The notes beneath the pieces were generated by a model, which saw nothing but the letters and a program-made list of their open reading frames with translations, was not told where the DNA came from and did not search any database. Source: Bubalus kerabau (lineage: Eukaryota > Chordata > Mammalia > Artiodactyla > Bovidae). From it: DNA of 64,000 bases. The translations under genes and the position numbers were made by a program. Numbering within the stretch: the stretch's first letter is position 1; each line of letters begins with the position of its first letter. Positions 35,849-46,425 of this stretch are shown here, one piece after another. The stretch is taken from assembly GCF_029407905.1 (NCBI RefSeq), contig NC_073626.1:79573482-79637481 (forward strand), given 5' to 3'.

Positions 35849-36261
35849 GAGAATACTGGAGTGGGTAGCCTATCCCTTCTCCAGCAGATCTTCCCGACCC
35901 AGGAATCGAACCGGGATCTCCTGCATTGTAGGCAGATTCTTTATCAACTGAGCTGCTGCTGCTGCTGCTGCTGCTGCTAAGTTGCTTCAGTGGGTATCCG
36001 ACTCTGTGTGACCCCATAGACAGCAGCCCACCAGGCTTCCCCATCCCTGGGATTCTCCAGGCAAGAACACTGGAGTGGGTTGCCATTTCCTTCTCCAATG
36101 CATGAAAGTGATAAGTGAAAGTGAAGTCGCTCAGTCGTGTCCGACTCTTTGCGACCCCATGGACTGCAGCCCACCAGGCTCCTCCGTCCATGGGATTTTC
36201 CAGGCAAGAGTACTGGAGTGGGTTGCCATTGCCTTCTCCAACCAACTGAACTACGAGGGCT
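35849..36261 (-). repeat. Partial Bov-tA split by Bov-A2
   Basis: Outer pieces 35849-35954 and 36243-36261 form one tRNA-like head; the last reads CAACTGAACTACGAGGGC. Confidence 0.75.
35955..36242 (-). repeat. Bov-A2 SINE nested in Bov-tA
   Basis: Dimeric, with a long GCT tail. Flanks CAACTGAGCT (35945-35954) and CAACTGAACT (36243-36252) are the target-site duplication. Confidence 0.88.
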
Positions 36262-36397
36262 AAATCTTCTTTGGAGATCATGAATCTGACATGGTTCTTC
36301 ATAAGCTATCAGTGACATACCCAAGGTCACACAGTAAATGTCAGAAACAGCCTTGAACCAAGAACAGTCCATGCTATTGACCACTACTGCTATGCTG

Positions 36398-36523
36398 CTA
36401 TTTTTTTTTTTTTTTTTTTTTTGCCGCACCATGCAGCTTGTGGGATCTCAGTTCCCCAACCAGGGATTGAACCCTCAGCAGTGAGAGCCAGAATCCTAAC
36501 CACAAGACTGCCAGGCAAGTTCC
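36398..36523 (-). repeat. CHR-type SINE with T22 tail
   Basis: 22-base T run at 36401-36422, then 'GCCGCACCATGCAGCTTGTG' and a head ending near 'GCCAGGCAAGTTCC'. Confidence 0.8.
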
Positions 36524-36650
36524 TATACTGCTCTTCTTAAAACAAAATAACTTTTTCCTCTCTCAAACTAGAGGAAACTTAACATGTGGAATATTCTCAG
36601 TGCTTTTTTTTAATAGACAAGCTCAATTTTAAGGGAACTAGTAATTTATA

Positions 36651-36778
36651 TTGGAGAATGCAATGGCAACCCACTTCAGTGTTCTTGCCTGGAGAATCCT
36701 AGGGACGGGGGAGCCTGGTGGGGTGCCGTCTATGGGGTCGCTCAGAGTCGGACACGACTGAAGTGACTTAGCAGCAGC
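36651..36778 (+). repeat. Bov-A SINE
   Basis: Monomer with exact 11-base target-site duplication AGTAATTTATA at 36640-36650 and 36779-36789. Only about 300 bases downstream of the w6 donor in the transcript. Confidence 0.9.
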
Positions 36779-37078
36779 AGTAATTTATAAAAGTAACTGC
36801 ATATTGTTAAATTCTACCTGGTATAACCAACTCCAGGGAATGGGCATACCTATCCCAAAGTAATCCCATCCAGCCCTTTCTATTGTGCTTGTAAATGTCT
36901 TTAGGTTAGAAATCATCATGTATCCTTTCCTTAAATAGTTTCTTGCCTTTGGGGAGGCTGAGGGTAGGAATGGGGGCAGGGATACTAAGAACAAAGAGTG
37001 GAATGTAGCCATAAAAATTCCCAGAGCCTCCTGTCTACGCTGCAGCATAAAACCAGAGTGAGAAAATAGGGCACGTAC

Positions 37079-37281
37079 GCTGCCTGTTTTATAACTCTGG
37101 ATTTTTCAAGGAGATATTCAGAGATTCTTGCTCCCATCACAGCTCCAGTTGGTGTAAACATCATTTCCAGATATTTTCCAAAACGGCTGGAGTTGTCATT
37201 GATGGCAGTGCATGCATTTCCAAAGGCTTCCACCAGAGAGTTGACTTGCAGAATTTTTTCTCTCAAGGTCTGATTATCTGC
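37079..37281 (-). CDS. MYO3B: MYO3B exon w6: switch I
   Basis: 203 nt, 67 codons plus two bases. It starts ADNQTLREKILQVNSLVEAF and continues to GNACTAINDNSSRFGKYLEM; NDNSSRFGK is switch I, which contacts the nucleotide phosphates. The end reads ISEYLLEKSRVIKQA, typical of the upper 50K region. The acceptor is TGGCACAG and the donor GTACGT. The Ala codon after KQA is split 2+1 with w7. Confidence 0.95.
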
Positions 37282-38098
37282 CTGTGCCAAACAGAGAACA
37301 ATCCAGTGGAGTCTCCAGAAACATTACTCCAGTAGAGCTGCCACACACCCCTCCCAGCCCGTAAAAATCACATTTATCTTTTTGGGAAAAAACTCCATTT
37401 GGGAAATTAGCATCAACCAGCAGCACTGTTTTCTCAGATAAGCATCTCCCCAGGTGCATAAGTATCAGATGAGGCTAGGTTAGGTCAGTTTTTACGACCA
37501 GCCACGCGTCTCTTAAAGTCCTTGACAGATAAAATGCCTAGAGTTTAGAAAGAATTTTAGAGAGATTCCATCACTTTTCTCAGTTATTCATTATAATATT
37601 CAATAAATCTCCTCTGTAAAAAAAATACTTAAATTTGTTCTTAGTCTCATAATACACTGCTTATAAGTAATTGCTAGGCTATTTTTACAGCCATATCTTC
37701 AATGTCCATTTTACCAAGCTAAAAATTTCTATTTCCCTCAACTTTTGCTCAAAGATTTCTACTTTCCAATCCTTTAATCACCTTAGTGACTCCCCCGATC
37801 CTGCTCCTGGTGCTTAACCACTTTTACTACTTAACGGCTAACTGTTTGTATTATACTGAGAACAAGAAAAATTAATTGCCACATCTAGTAAATTCATGCT
37901 GGCATTATTTTCTTCACTACATGAAAGGAGGAGGACATGCTGACATCTTACAAGGCCTAGCAATCAGGAGGCGAGCATAATAAGGATGGAATGTTTCTAT
38001 GTACCCCCTAATAAAATCCAGTATTTCCATCATTTTAGAAATATGCAGTTACTCTGAAGGGACTTCAAGCCACAATACAGAAAGCAGGTCATCATTAC
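37282..38098 (-). other. MYO3B: MYO3B intron w5/w6 (817 bp)
   Basis: Unique-looking AT-rich sequence; nothing recognised. Confidence 0.8.
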
Positions 38099-38182
38099 CT
38101 TTCCCAAGAAAGTCAAATGCTGAACGATCAGGTGGGCACTTTCCGTCTTCCCAGAGCCACTTTCTCCACTGATGACAATGCA
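38099..38182 (-). CDS. MYO3B: MYO3B exon w5: P-loop (Walker A) exon
   Basis: 84 nt, 28 codons, [20 protein letters not shown] then [16 protein letters not shown] is the myosin P-loop that binds the ATP phosphates, with the catalytic Lys and Thr intact. The acceptor is GTATCAG and the donor GTAATG. The exon is in phase 0 on both sides, so exon skipping would keep the frame while removing the whole P-loop, giving a head unable to hydrolyse ATP. Confidence 0.95.
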
Positions 38183-38284
38183 CTGATACAAAAAATGAAG
38201 TGTCGGTGAAGAATTCATAGCACAGTAACCATCCTGTGTGTTCAGCTATGGTTTTCATATAACATCCACCACTGTTCACCTTAA

Positions 38285-38860
38285 CTCTTCACTGAGCAAT
38301 ACATCTTAGGGATCTTTCCATTTCGGTACATTGAGAGCTTCTTTAACCTTTTTAGTCGTTTGTGGCTCCTTTGTACAGATGTACCATAGTCTATTTAACC
38401 AGTCAGAATGGATACTTGAGTTTTTCCCTATGTCACTACAAACAATACTGCAATGAACAGCCCTATGGATAGGTCATTATATTTATGCAGGTTCATTTGT
38501 AGAATAAATTCCCAGAAATGGGGTTGTTGGACCAAAACAATGGAACACATTCATAAGTTTGATAGATAATACCAAATTGCTTTCCTAAGGACTGTATGAA
38601 AGTGCCTATTCTCCTGCAGCATCACCAACTGGGTATGTTGGATTTCTGCTATTCTGATAGGCAAAACACTGTATCTCGGTAGAGTTTTAATTTGCATTTT
38701 TATTATGAGTGAGATTGGCCATCTTTTCATAAGTTTAATGTCATTCATATTTTCCTTTTTTGTGCCCAGTCTATATCCTTTGCCTTCTTTTAAAAATATT
38801 ATTGGTCTTTCTATCAGTTTTTTCTAGGAGCTCTTTATGTATAAAGGAGATTAGTGGGTG
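38285..38860 (-). repeat. Old L1-like fragment
   Basis: 'GTTTTAATTTGCATTTTTAT' and 'GGCCATCTTTTCATAAGTTT' are typical of old L1 3' regions read from the opposite strand. Strand assignment is moderate. Confidence 0.55.
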
Positions 38861-38864
38861 TGGT

Positions 38865-39655
38865 ATAATAAAAAACATATATTGGGTCTTTGTCTCTGGT
38901 TCCTGACTCTGAGCTCCTAAACTTTTGGAATGTCCCGAATGATAGAACTGGTGGAGCATCCTTTGTTATTCACAAACAAGTCCCTTTCAAGCAAATATAA
39001 CTGCTAACCAAGTGGTTCAAGGTGGAGCCCAAGATAGCTTCAGGATGGGGGCTGATCACCAAAAAAGACCAAAAAAGATTTAGGGGGAGGGAACTTTCAG
39101 CCTTACCATTCCAGCTTCTGGGGAGGAGAAAAGGGCTACAGACTGACTGAGTCATAAAAACTCTTGAACAACGAGATTCAGAGAGCTTCCAGTATGAATA
39201 TGTTGCAGGCCTGGGAGGGGCCTGTGCCTAGAAAATGCATAGAAGCTTTGCACCATTTTCTCCCCTATATCTTGCCCTAAGCATCTCTTCCATTTGGCTG
39301 TTGTGTCCTTTATAAAAACCCAGTAAACACAAGTATTTTTCTGAGTTCTGTGAGTCATTCTAGTGAATTATCAAACCTCAGGGGGATTGTGGGAATCCCT
39401 AAATTTGTAGTCAGCCAGGCAGAAGAGTGGGTAGCCTAGGCACCCCTTTCACAACTGGTGTTGAAGTACAGGTGGTCTTGTGGACCGAGCCCCGAACCTG
39501 TGAGGTCTGAGCTAAATAAATCTGGACAGCTAGTATCAGAATTGAATGGAACTGAATTGTTTGATATCTGGTTGGCATCAGGGAATTGCAGAACTGGCTA
39601 GTGTTGGCAGAGACACAATATTTGGTGTCAGAAGTGGTGTCAGAAAAAAGATAAC
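38865..39655 (+). repeat. Old LTR-like element, copy 2
   Basis: Shares with 22430-23125 the ordered words 'CCTTTATAAAAACCCAGTAA', 'GAGTTCTGTGAGTCATTCTA' and 'GTATCAGAATTGAATGGAAC'. An ancient solo LTR-like sequence, same orientation as copy 1; no genes. Confidence 0.5.
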
Positions 39656-40325
39656 ACAGTGGGATAACTTTGTAACTTGAAAAACACATATATCTCCCTT
39701 CATTTACTCCTGTCTATGAATTCTGTGGACATTTCACAAATCTCTGGGAAAGGTAATAATTTGGAGAAGCCAAGTTTCTAACCCATAGTTAATCCATGTA
39801 TCCCATTTTATAATTTGCACTATTAAAATTTCAAGTGTTCCTCAACAAATCCAAAACTGGATTTCACAGGTCTCAGGAAATATATACATTGTGCTTCTCT
39901 CATAAAAATTTCTCATGAAATTAGACTGTTTCTATTTCAAACAGAATAAACACACCAGGGAAAAAATACATATTACAAGTAAAGGAAGGGCCAAAGGTTG
40001 GATATGCCACCAATGTGAACTGGAGGTCCAGACAGTTAAAATTTATGGGTGAGCTTTGTGTTAATAGCATTGAGTTTAATTTTTGTGCAGTTTTTACCCA
40101 ATTCATCACAATTTCTTAGCAGCTAAACAGTGCGGTATGTGACCATTATCAGCCTGTGTGCAGTATTTCATACAAAAAGGACTGGACCATGAACTTTCTG
40201 AAACCTTCCCAGCAAAGAACTTAATTTCTGTCATTCTCCGTCTTGTTTTTATTATAGTCATTACCATGTCATCAGTTTTGTGTTAGCTCTATGTTCTCAT
40301 ATTAGAATTATCTTATTATACTTTA

Positions 40326-40640
40326 GGGATTCCCTGATAGCTCAGTTGGAAAAGAACATGCCTGCAATGCAGGAGACCCCAGTTCAATACCTGGGTCAGG
40401 AAGATCTGCTGGAGAAGGGATAGGCTACCCACACCAGTATTCTTAGGCTTCCCTTGTGGCTCAGCTGGTAAAGAATCTGCCTGCAATGTGGGAGACCTGG
40501 GTTCGATCCTTGGGTTGGGAAAATCCCCTGGAAAATGGAAAGGCTACCTACTCCAGTATTCTGGCCTAGATAATTCCATGGACTCTATAGTCCATGGGGT
40601 GGCAAAGAGTTGGACACGACTAAGCGAATTTCACCTTCTA
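40326..40640 (+). repeat. Double-headed Bov-tA SINE
   Basis: Two tRNA-like heads in tandem (40326 and about 40447), each with a GGAGACC and a GTTCAAT/GTTCGAT box, then one Bov-A body. Confidence 0.85.
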
Positions 40641-40904
40641 TTATATTTTACCAGGGAAAATGAGTGTATTTGAGGAGGAGGTCTCACATTTCTTGAAAAG
40701 GGTTTCTACATTCACTTGTTGCTCTAGTTTATCACTACTCCTGTCCCACGGAGCTACTATTTCATTGCCTATTTCCTTGCCTATTTCCTTGAGTCAGTAT
40801 CAGCAACCAGAATGGCAAGTTTTTAGGAAAACTCAAGAGCTGCAAAGGAGGACAGAAAACATCCTACTGTGGGACTTGGTGGGGAAGGACAGTTAAGTTC
40901 TTAC

Positions 40905-41009
40905 CTGGTCTTTGCTGAAAGTAACCATGCATTGGTAAGCAGCATCTGCTGATGCAAATATGTGGGGGGGATTTGAGGCACGTTTCACTCCATGATACAG
41001 TCTGGAAAA
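40905..41009 (-). CDS. MYO3B: MYO3B exon w4: motor head before P-loop
   Basis: 105 nt, 35 complete codons, FSRLYHGVKRASNPPHIFAS then ADAAYQCMVTFSKDQ. The 'PPHIFASADAAY' stretch is the conserved myosin segment (PHIFAxAdxAY) that precedes the P-loop. The acceptor is TTTTTCAG and the donor GTAAGA. The exon ends exactly where the next one begins with CIVISGESG. Confidence 0.94.
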
Positions 41010-41508
41010 CTGAAAAACATTAATTTAAAGAACTCTTCTAATGTCCCAATACCCTTTGCCCATAAAACCAAAGCTGTGTCACTTTTCAGGGGAATTGTGG
41101 CATCAGAGAGGCTGTAGAGCAGAGTCTCTGGAGTCTACAGGCCTGACTTCAAATCCCAGTTCTTCACTTACTGGCTCCATAGCTTGTTCAAGGACACTAA
41201 CTTAACTATGTGAAGTCTCCTCATCTGCCAAATAGGCTTACTAACAGTACCCATCATGCAGGGTCATGAGAAATATCCAAGGCAACCCAATGCCCGGTAT
41301 ACAGTAAACGCTAATTTAATGTTAGCTGTTATCGTTACATATTAACTTAAAAGTCACCCCCAAAATGTACGAATTTTGTTGCACTATTATTTTCAGTTTG
41401 GGGTATGTCCACCCATGGTATTTTATTCTCACTTTTTCTCCCTTTTCATTTTTCCTTGAGATTTCAAATTTCCTGTTAAGGAGCCACATGCTCAAAAACA
41501 TTCCTTAC
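41010..41508 (-). other. MYO3B: MYO3B intron w3/w4 (499 bp) with MIR
   Basis: About half of this short intron is a MIR SINE (41095-41340). The rest is unique AT-rich sequence. Confidence 0.85.
41095..41340 (+). repeat. MIR SINE, near full length
   Basis: Runs from 'AGAGCAGAGTCTCTGGAGTC' through 'AGTCTCCTCATCTGCCAAAT' to 'GCTAATTTAATGTTAGCTGT', covering nearly the whole MIR model. Confidence 0.8.
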
Positions 41509-41625
41509 CTGTGGAGAGTATATGCTTAGATTCTGGAAGGGGTTTAAGGCAATTAAGATATCTCCAACATATGTGTAAATAAGTAAGTCCACATAACGCT
41601 TCTGCAGCTGATGAATAATTGTATC
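41509..41625 (-). CDS. MYO3B: MYO3B exon w3: start of motor head
   Basis: 117 nt, 39 complete codons, beginning DTIIHQLQKRY and including YTYVGDILIALNPFQNLSIY. The pattern YVGDILIALNPF is the class III version of the conserved 'Y-x-G-x-x-L-x-x-x-N-P' strand near the nucleotide site of all myosin heads. The acceptor is TTCTTAG and the donor GTAAGG, a strong consensus. Both borders fall between codons. Confidence 0.94.
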
Positions 41626-42591
41626 CTAAGAAGAGGATAAATAGTACAGAGAGTAAGCATTATTTCTAGTCAAGGGAGAGATATTAAAAATAACAACAAG
41701 TGTATTCTTACAAGAATAATTTTCTCCAAAAGATTAAAATAGTCCATTTAAATCATACCCTATTGATTAGGACCCTAATGATCCTAAATGCAGATATTTG
41801 CCTTGAAAGAAGAAAAAAATTAGGAATATACTATTTAAAAGAATTCAGCCTATTTAGGACTTGCTAAAAAACACTAACATATCTGACAAGAGTTTTGTTA
41901 TTATTAAAAAACTGTTTGACCCCATCCAAATGTTCTATTCAGAATTCGATTTAATAGGCCATTCCTATTAATAAAGTACAGATAAATTGTAACTTCATTT
42001 TTCAAAGCATTACACTTAAAATTTATGTGGTGGGAATGTAGAATTGAACACTTTTATAACACACTTTAGTGATTCATACATTGCATTTAAGGGTCCCCAG
42101 AGTTAGAAACAGCAGAAGCAGGCCCAATGCAATTAACAGCTCTATTAAACATGCATATTTTAAATGGGGATTATCACAATTTTCAAATTTGGAATTCAAG
42201 CTATATTAGCTTCACTATTTCCCTAAATGAAGCTCTTCTTTATGAAGAACAAACAACTGTCTTAATTTAAGGGTTAAATTGCACTGTTCTATAAACAGAA
42301 AATAATTTCAGCTGATATAAAAACATATTTTAAGCCTGGAATATAAAAGCCTTCAAGGAAAAACTCCAAATCCTTTTCTCTTCATCATTTAGGACATTTA
42401 GGGGACTATAAATGAACACAGCACAACACGGGATCATAGTCACAGCAGCCAAACATCCTTGAGTTTCATCCCAGGGCTATACAAACCAAGTCTCAAGTGA
42501 CCTTAGGAGAACATGGTCTACAACAGAAAGATCAGACCAGTCGTGTGAAACAAATGTCCTTGGTAAAAATTGCCTATTAAATATTTAGTAC
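41626..42591 (-). other. MYO3B: MYO3B intron w2/w3 (966 bp)
   Basis: AT-rich unique sequence; no repeat family was recognised by eye. Confidence 0.85.
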
Positions 42592-42688
42592 CTCATCCAG
42601 GACCTCCATATTGACCAAGTCATCCTCAAGGCAGTATTTTTCAGCATCTTCCACATGATAGGGTCTTTTGGTGTGCATCCTTTCATGC
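42592..42688 (-). CDS. MYO3B: MYO3B exon w2: kinase-motor linker
   Basis: This 97-nt exon completes the Arg codon split with w1, then encodes HERMHTKRPYHVEDAEKYCL followed by EDDLVNMEVLDE. It is the linker between the kinase and the start of the motor head. The EDDLVNMEVLDE part corresponds to the short acidic segment that opens most myosin heads. The acceptor is AACTCTAG and the donor GTACTA. It lies about 500 bases from the 3' end of a near full-length BovB in the upstream intron. Confidence 0.93.
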
Positions 42689-43198
42689 CTAGAGTTTATC
42701 CAGAGAATATTAGTACTAAGGCAGTAAAAAATATATCAGAAACTAGGCCACAAGAACAAATCAGCCACTGTCTTATCACATAAAACGTTCAGAGACTTCA
42801 GAGAAGGGACAGGAAGAGCAAGCCTAGTCCAGGCCCCCAGCCCTCTCTCATCACTGCAGAAATTCCAGGGGAAAGGGGTGCTCCAGCATTCAAGCCTTCT
42901 GCTGCGGTGAGGAGCACTGCCAAATGGGCCCATAAAATACTCATATCTGCTTTTCTTAAATGCCAACCACAGTACTTCCTCACATTATTTTCTGTTCAGC
43001 ATCAGACACATAATTCTCATTAAGGTACTTCCCTTGAGGTCCCCTCTTGCTTCCACCAGCACCACTCCCCATTTTCTGGGGAATTTTTAAAGCTACAGAA
43101 AACTTTAGAGAATAATATAGCAAACACCAATGAATCAAGAAACGCTCATATTTTATCTTGTTTGTTTTAAATCCCTTTGTGACCCACTCCACTTTCCT

Positions 43199-46100
43199 CA
43201 GTTCAGTTCAGTCGCTCAGCCGTGTCCGACTCTTTGCGACATGCCAGGCCTCCCTGTCCATCACCATCTCCCGGAATTCACTCAAACTCATGTCCATCGA
43301 GTAGGTGATGCCATCCAGCCATCTCATCCTCTGTTGTCCCCTTCTCCTCCTGCCCCCAATCCCTCCCAGCGTCAGAGTCTTTTTCAACGAATCAACTCTT
43401 CGCATGACGTGGCCAAAGTATTGGAGTTTCAGCTTTAGCATCATTCCTTCCAAAGAACACCCAGGGCTGATCTCCTTTAGAATGGACTGGTTGGATCTCC
43501 TAGCAGTCCAAGGGACCCTCAAGAGTCTTCTCCAACACCACAGTTCAAAAGCATCAATTCTTCGGCATTCAGCTTTCTTCACAGTCCAACTCTCACATCC
43601 ATACATGACCACAGGAAAAACCATAGCCTTTACTAAACGGACTTTTGTTGGCAAAGTAATCTCTCTGCTCTTGAATATGCTATCTAGGTTGGTCATAACT
43701 TTTCTTCCAAGGAGTAAGCGTCTTTTAATTTCATGGCTGTAATCACCATCTGCAGTGATTTTGGAGCCCAAAAAGATAAAGTCTGACACTGTTTCCACTG
43801 TTTCCCCATCCATTTCCCATGAAGTGATGGGACCAGATGCCATGATCTTTGTTTTCTGAATGTTGAGCTTTAACCCAACTTTTTCACTCTCCTCTTTCAC
43901 TTTCATCAAGAGGCTTTTGAGTTCCTCTTCACTTTCTGCCATAAGGGTGGTGTCATCTGTATATCTGAGGTTATTGATGTTTCTCCCGGCAATCTTGATT
44001 CCAGCTTGTCCTTCTTCCACCCAGTGTTTCTCATGATGTACTCTACATAGAAGTTAAATAAGCAGGGTGACAATATACAGCCTTGACGTACTGCTTTTCC
44101 TATTTGGAACCAGTCTGTTGTTCCATGTCCAGTTCGAACTGTTGCTTCCTGACCTGCATATAGGTTTCTCAAAAGGCAGGTCAGGTGGCCTGGTATTCCC
44201 ATCTCTTTCAGAAGTTTCCACAGTTTATTGTGATCCACACAGTCAAAGGCTTTGGCATAGTCAATAAAGCAGAAATAGATGTTTTTCTAGAACTCTCTTG
44301 CTTTTCGATGATCCAATAGATGTTGGCAATTTGATCTCTGGTTCCTCTGCCTTTTCTAAAACCAGCTTGAACATCTGGAAGTTCATGGTTCACGTATTGC
44401 TGAAGCTTAGCTTGGAGAATTTTGAGCATTACTTGACTAGCGTGTGAGATGAATGCAATTGTGCAGTAGTTTGAGCATTCTTTGGGATTGCCTTTCTTTG
44501 GGATTGGAATGAAAACTGACCTTTTCCAGTCCTGTGGCCACTGCTGAGTTTTCCCAATTTGCTGGCATATTGAGTACAGCACTTTCATAGCACCATCTTT
44601 CAGGATTTGAAATAGCTCAACTGGAATTCCATCACCTCCACTAGCTTTGTTCGTAGTGATGCTTCCTAAGGCCCACTTGACTTCACATTCCAGGATGTCT
44701 GGCTCTAGGTGAGTGATCACACCATTGTGATTATCTGAGTCGTGAAGATCTTTTTTGTACAGTTCTGTGTATTCTTGCCACCTCTTCTTAATATCTTCTG
44801 CTTCTGTTAGGTCCATACATTTCTGTTCTTTATCAAGCCCAGCTTTGCATGAAATGTTCCCTTGGTATCTCTAATTTTCTTGAAGAGATCTCTAGTCTTT
44901 CCCATTCTGTTGTTTTCCTCTATTTCTTTGCATTGATCGCTGAGGAAGGCTTTCTTATCTCTTCTTGCTAGTCTTTGGAACTCTGCATTCAGATGCTTAT
45001 ATCTTTCCTTTTCTCCTTTGCTTTTCGCTTCTCTTCTTTTCACAGCTATTTGTAAGGCCTCCCCAGACAGCCATTTTGCTTTTTTGCATTTCTTTTCAAT
45101 GGGGATGGTCTTGATCCCTGTCTCCTGTACAATGTCACGAACCTCCGTCCATAGTTCATCAGGTATTCTATCTATCAGATCTAGTCCCTTAAATCTATTT
45201 CTCACTTCCACTGTATAAACATAAGGGATTTAATTTAGGTCCTACATGAATGGTTTAGTGGTTTTCCCTACTTTCTTCAATTTAAGTCTGAATTTGGCAA
45301 TAAGGAGCTCCTGATCTGAGCCACAGTCAGCTCCTGGTCTTGTTTTTGCTGACTGTATAGAGCTTCTCCATCTTTGGCTGCAAAGAATATAATCAATCTG
45401 ATTTCGGTGTTGACCATCTGGTGATGTCCATGTGTAGAATCTTCTCTTGTGTTGTTGGAAGAGGGTGTTTGCTATGACCAGCGCATTCTCTTGGCAAAAT
45501 TCTATTAGCCTTAGCCCTGCTTCATTCTGTACTCCAAGGCCAAATTTGCCTGTTACTCCAGGTGTTTCTTGACTTCCTACTTTTGCATTCCAGTCCCCTA
45601 TAATGAAAAGGACATTTTTTTGGGGTGTTAGTTCTAAAAGGTCTTGTAGATCTTCATAGAACTGTTCAACTTCAGCTTCTTCAGCGTTACTGGTTGGGGC
45701 ATAGATTTGGATTGCTGTGATATTGAATGGTTTGCCTTGGAAATGAACAGAGATCATTCTGTAGTTTTTGAGATTGCATCCAAGTACTGCATTTTGGACT
45801 CTCTTGTTGGCCATGATGGCTATTCCATTTCTTCTGAGGGATTCCTGTCCACAGTAGTAGATATAATGGTCATCTGAGTTAAATTCACCCATTCCAGTCC
45901 ATTTTAGTTCACTGATTCCTAGAATGTTGACGTTCACTCTTGCCATCTCCTGTTTGACCACTTCCAATTTGCCTTGATTCATGGACCTGACATTCCAGGT
46001 TCGTACGCAATATTGCTCTTTACAGCATTGGACTTTGCTTCTATCACCAGTCACATCCACAGCTGGGTATTGTTTTTGCTTTGGCTCCATCCCTTCATTC

Positions 46101-46425
46101 TTTCTGGAGTTATTTCTCCACTGATCTCCAGTAGCATATTGGGCACCTACTGACCTGGGGAGTTCCTCTTTCAGTATCCTATCATTTTGCCTTTTCATAG
46201 TGTTCATGGGGTTCTCAAGGCAAGAATACTGAAGTGGTTTGCCATTCCCTTCTCCAGTGGACCACATTCTGTCAGACCTCTCCACCATGCCCACCCGTCT
46301 TGGGTGGCCCCACAGGGCATGGCTTAGTTTCATTGAGTTAGACAAAACTGTGGTCCTAGTGTGATTAGATTGACTAGTTTTCCGTGAGTATGGTTTCAGT
46401 GTGTCTGCCCTCTGATGCCCTCTGT
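43199..46425 (-). repeat. Near full-length BovB (RTE-type) LINE
   Basis: 3.2 kb, complete 3' tail. Protein pieces in order: AP endonuclease (45242-46345; GDWNAKVG, NQIDYIL), linker (44807-45211), reverse transcriptase (44208-44816, then 43906-44238) and C-terminal part (43208-44020). Two in-frame stops at about 45212-45241 and frame changes near 44810, 44250 and 44000 break it. The endonuclease reads GSDQEL where the other copy in this window (51.3 kb) has TDHEF, so the catalytic His is lost; RT has YTDD, not YADD. Inactive, though able to serve as template for older antisense reads. Confidence 0.95.

Larger units (their letters stand above)
30926..37078 (-). other. MYO3B: MYO3B intron w6/w7 (6,153 bp), SINE-rich
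   Basis: Dense in ruminant SINEs (31055, 32800, 33055, 33420, 35133, 35655, 35955, 36398 and 36651), with an L2 and a MIR fragment and an endogenous-retrovirus LTR remnant. 31190-32100 and 33640-34090 look unique. Confidence 0.8.
38183..40904 (-). other. MYO3B: MYO3B intron w4/w5 (2,722 bp)
   Basis: Contains an old L1-like fragment (38285-38860), an LTR-like element (38865-39655) and a double-headed Bov-tA SINE (40326-40640). 39656-40325 looks unique. Confidence 0.8.

Noticed and set aside
40326..40520. tRNA gene (A-box and B-box-like words)
   Set aside because: The tRNA-like part belongs to Bov-tA heads seen many times in the window; cloverleaf and terminator are not kept.
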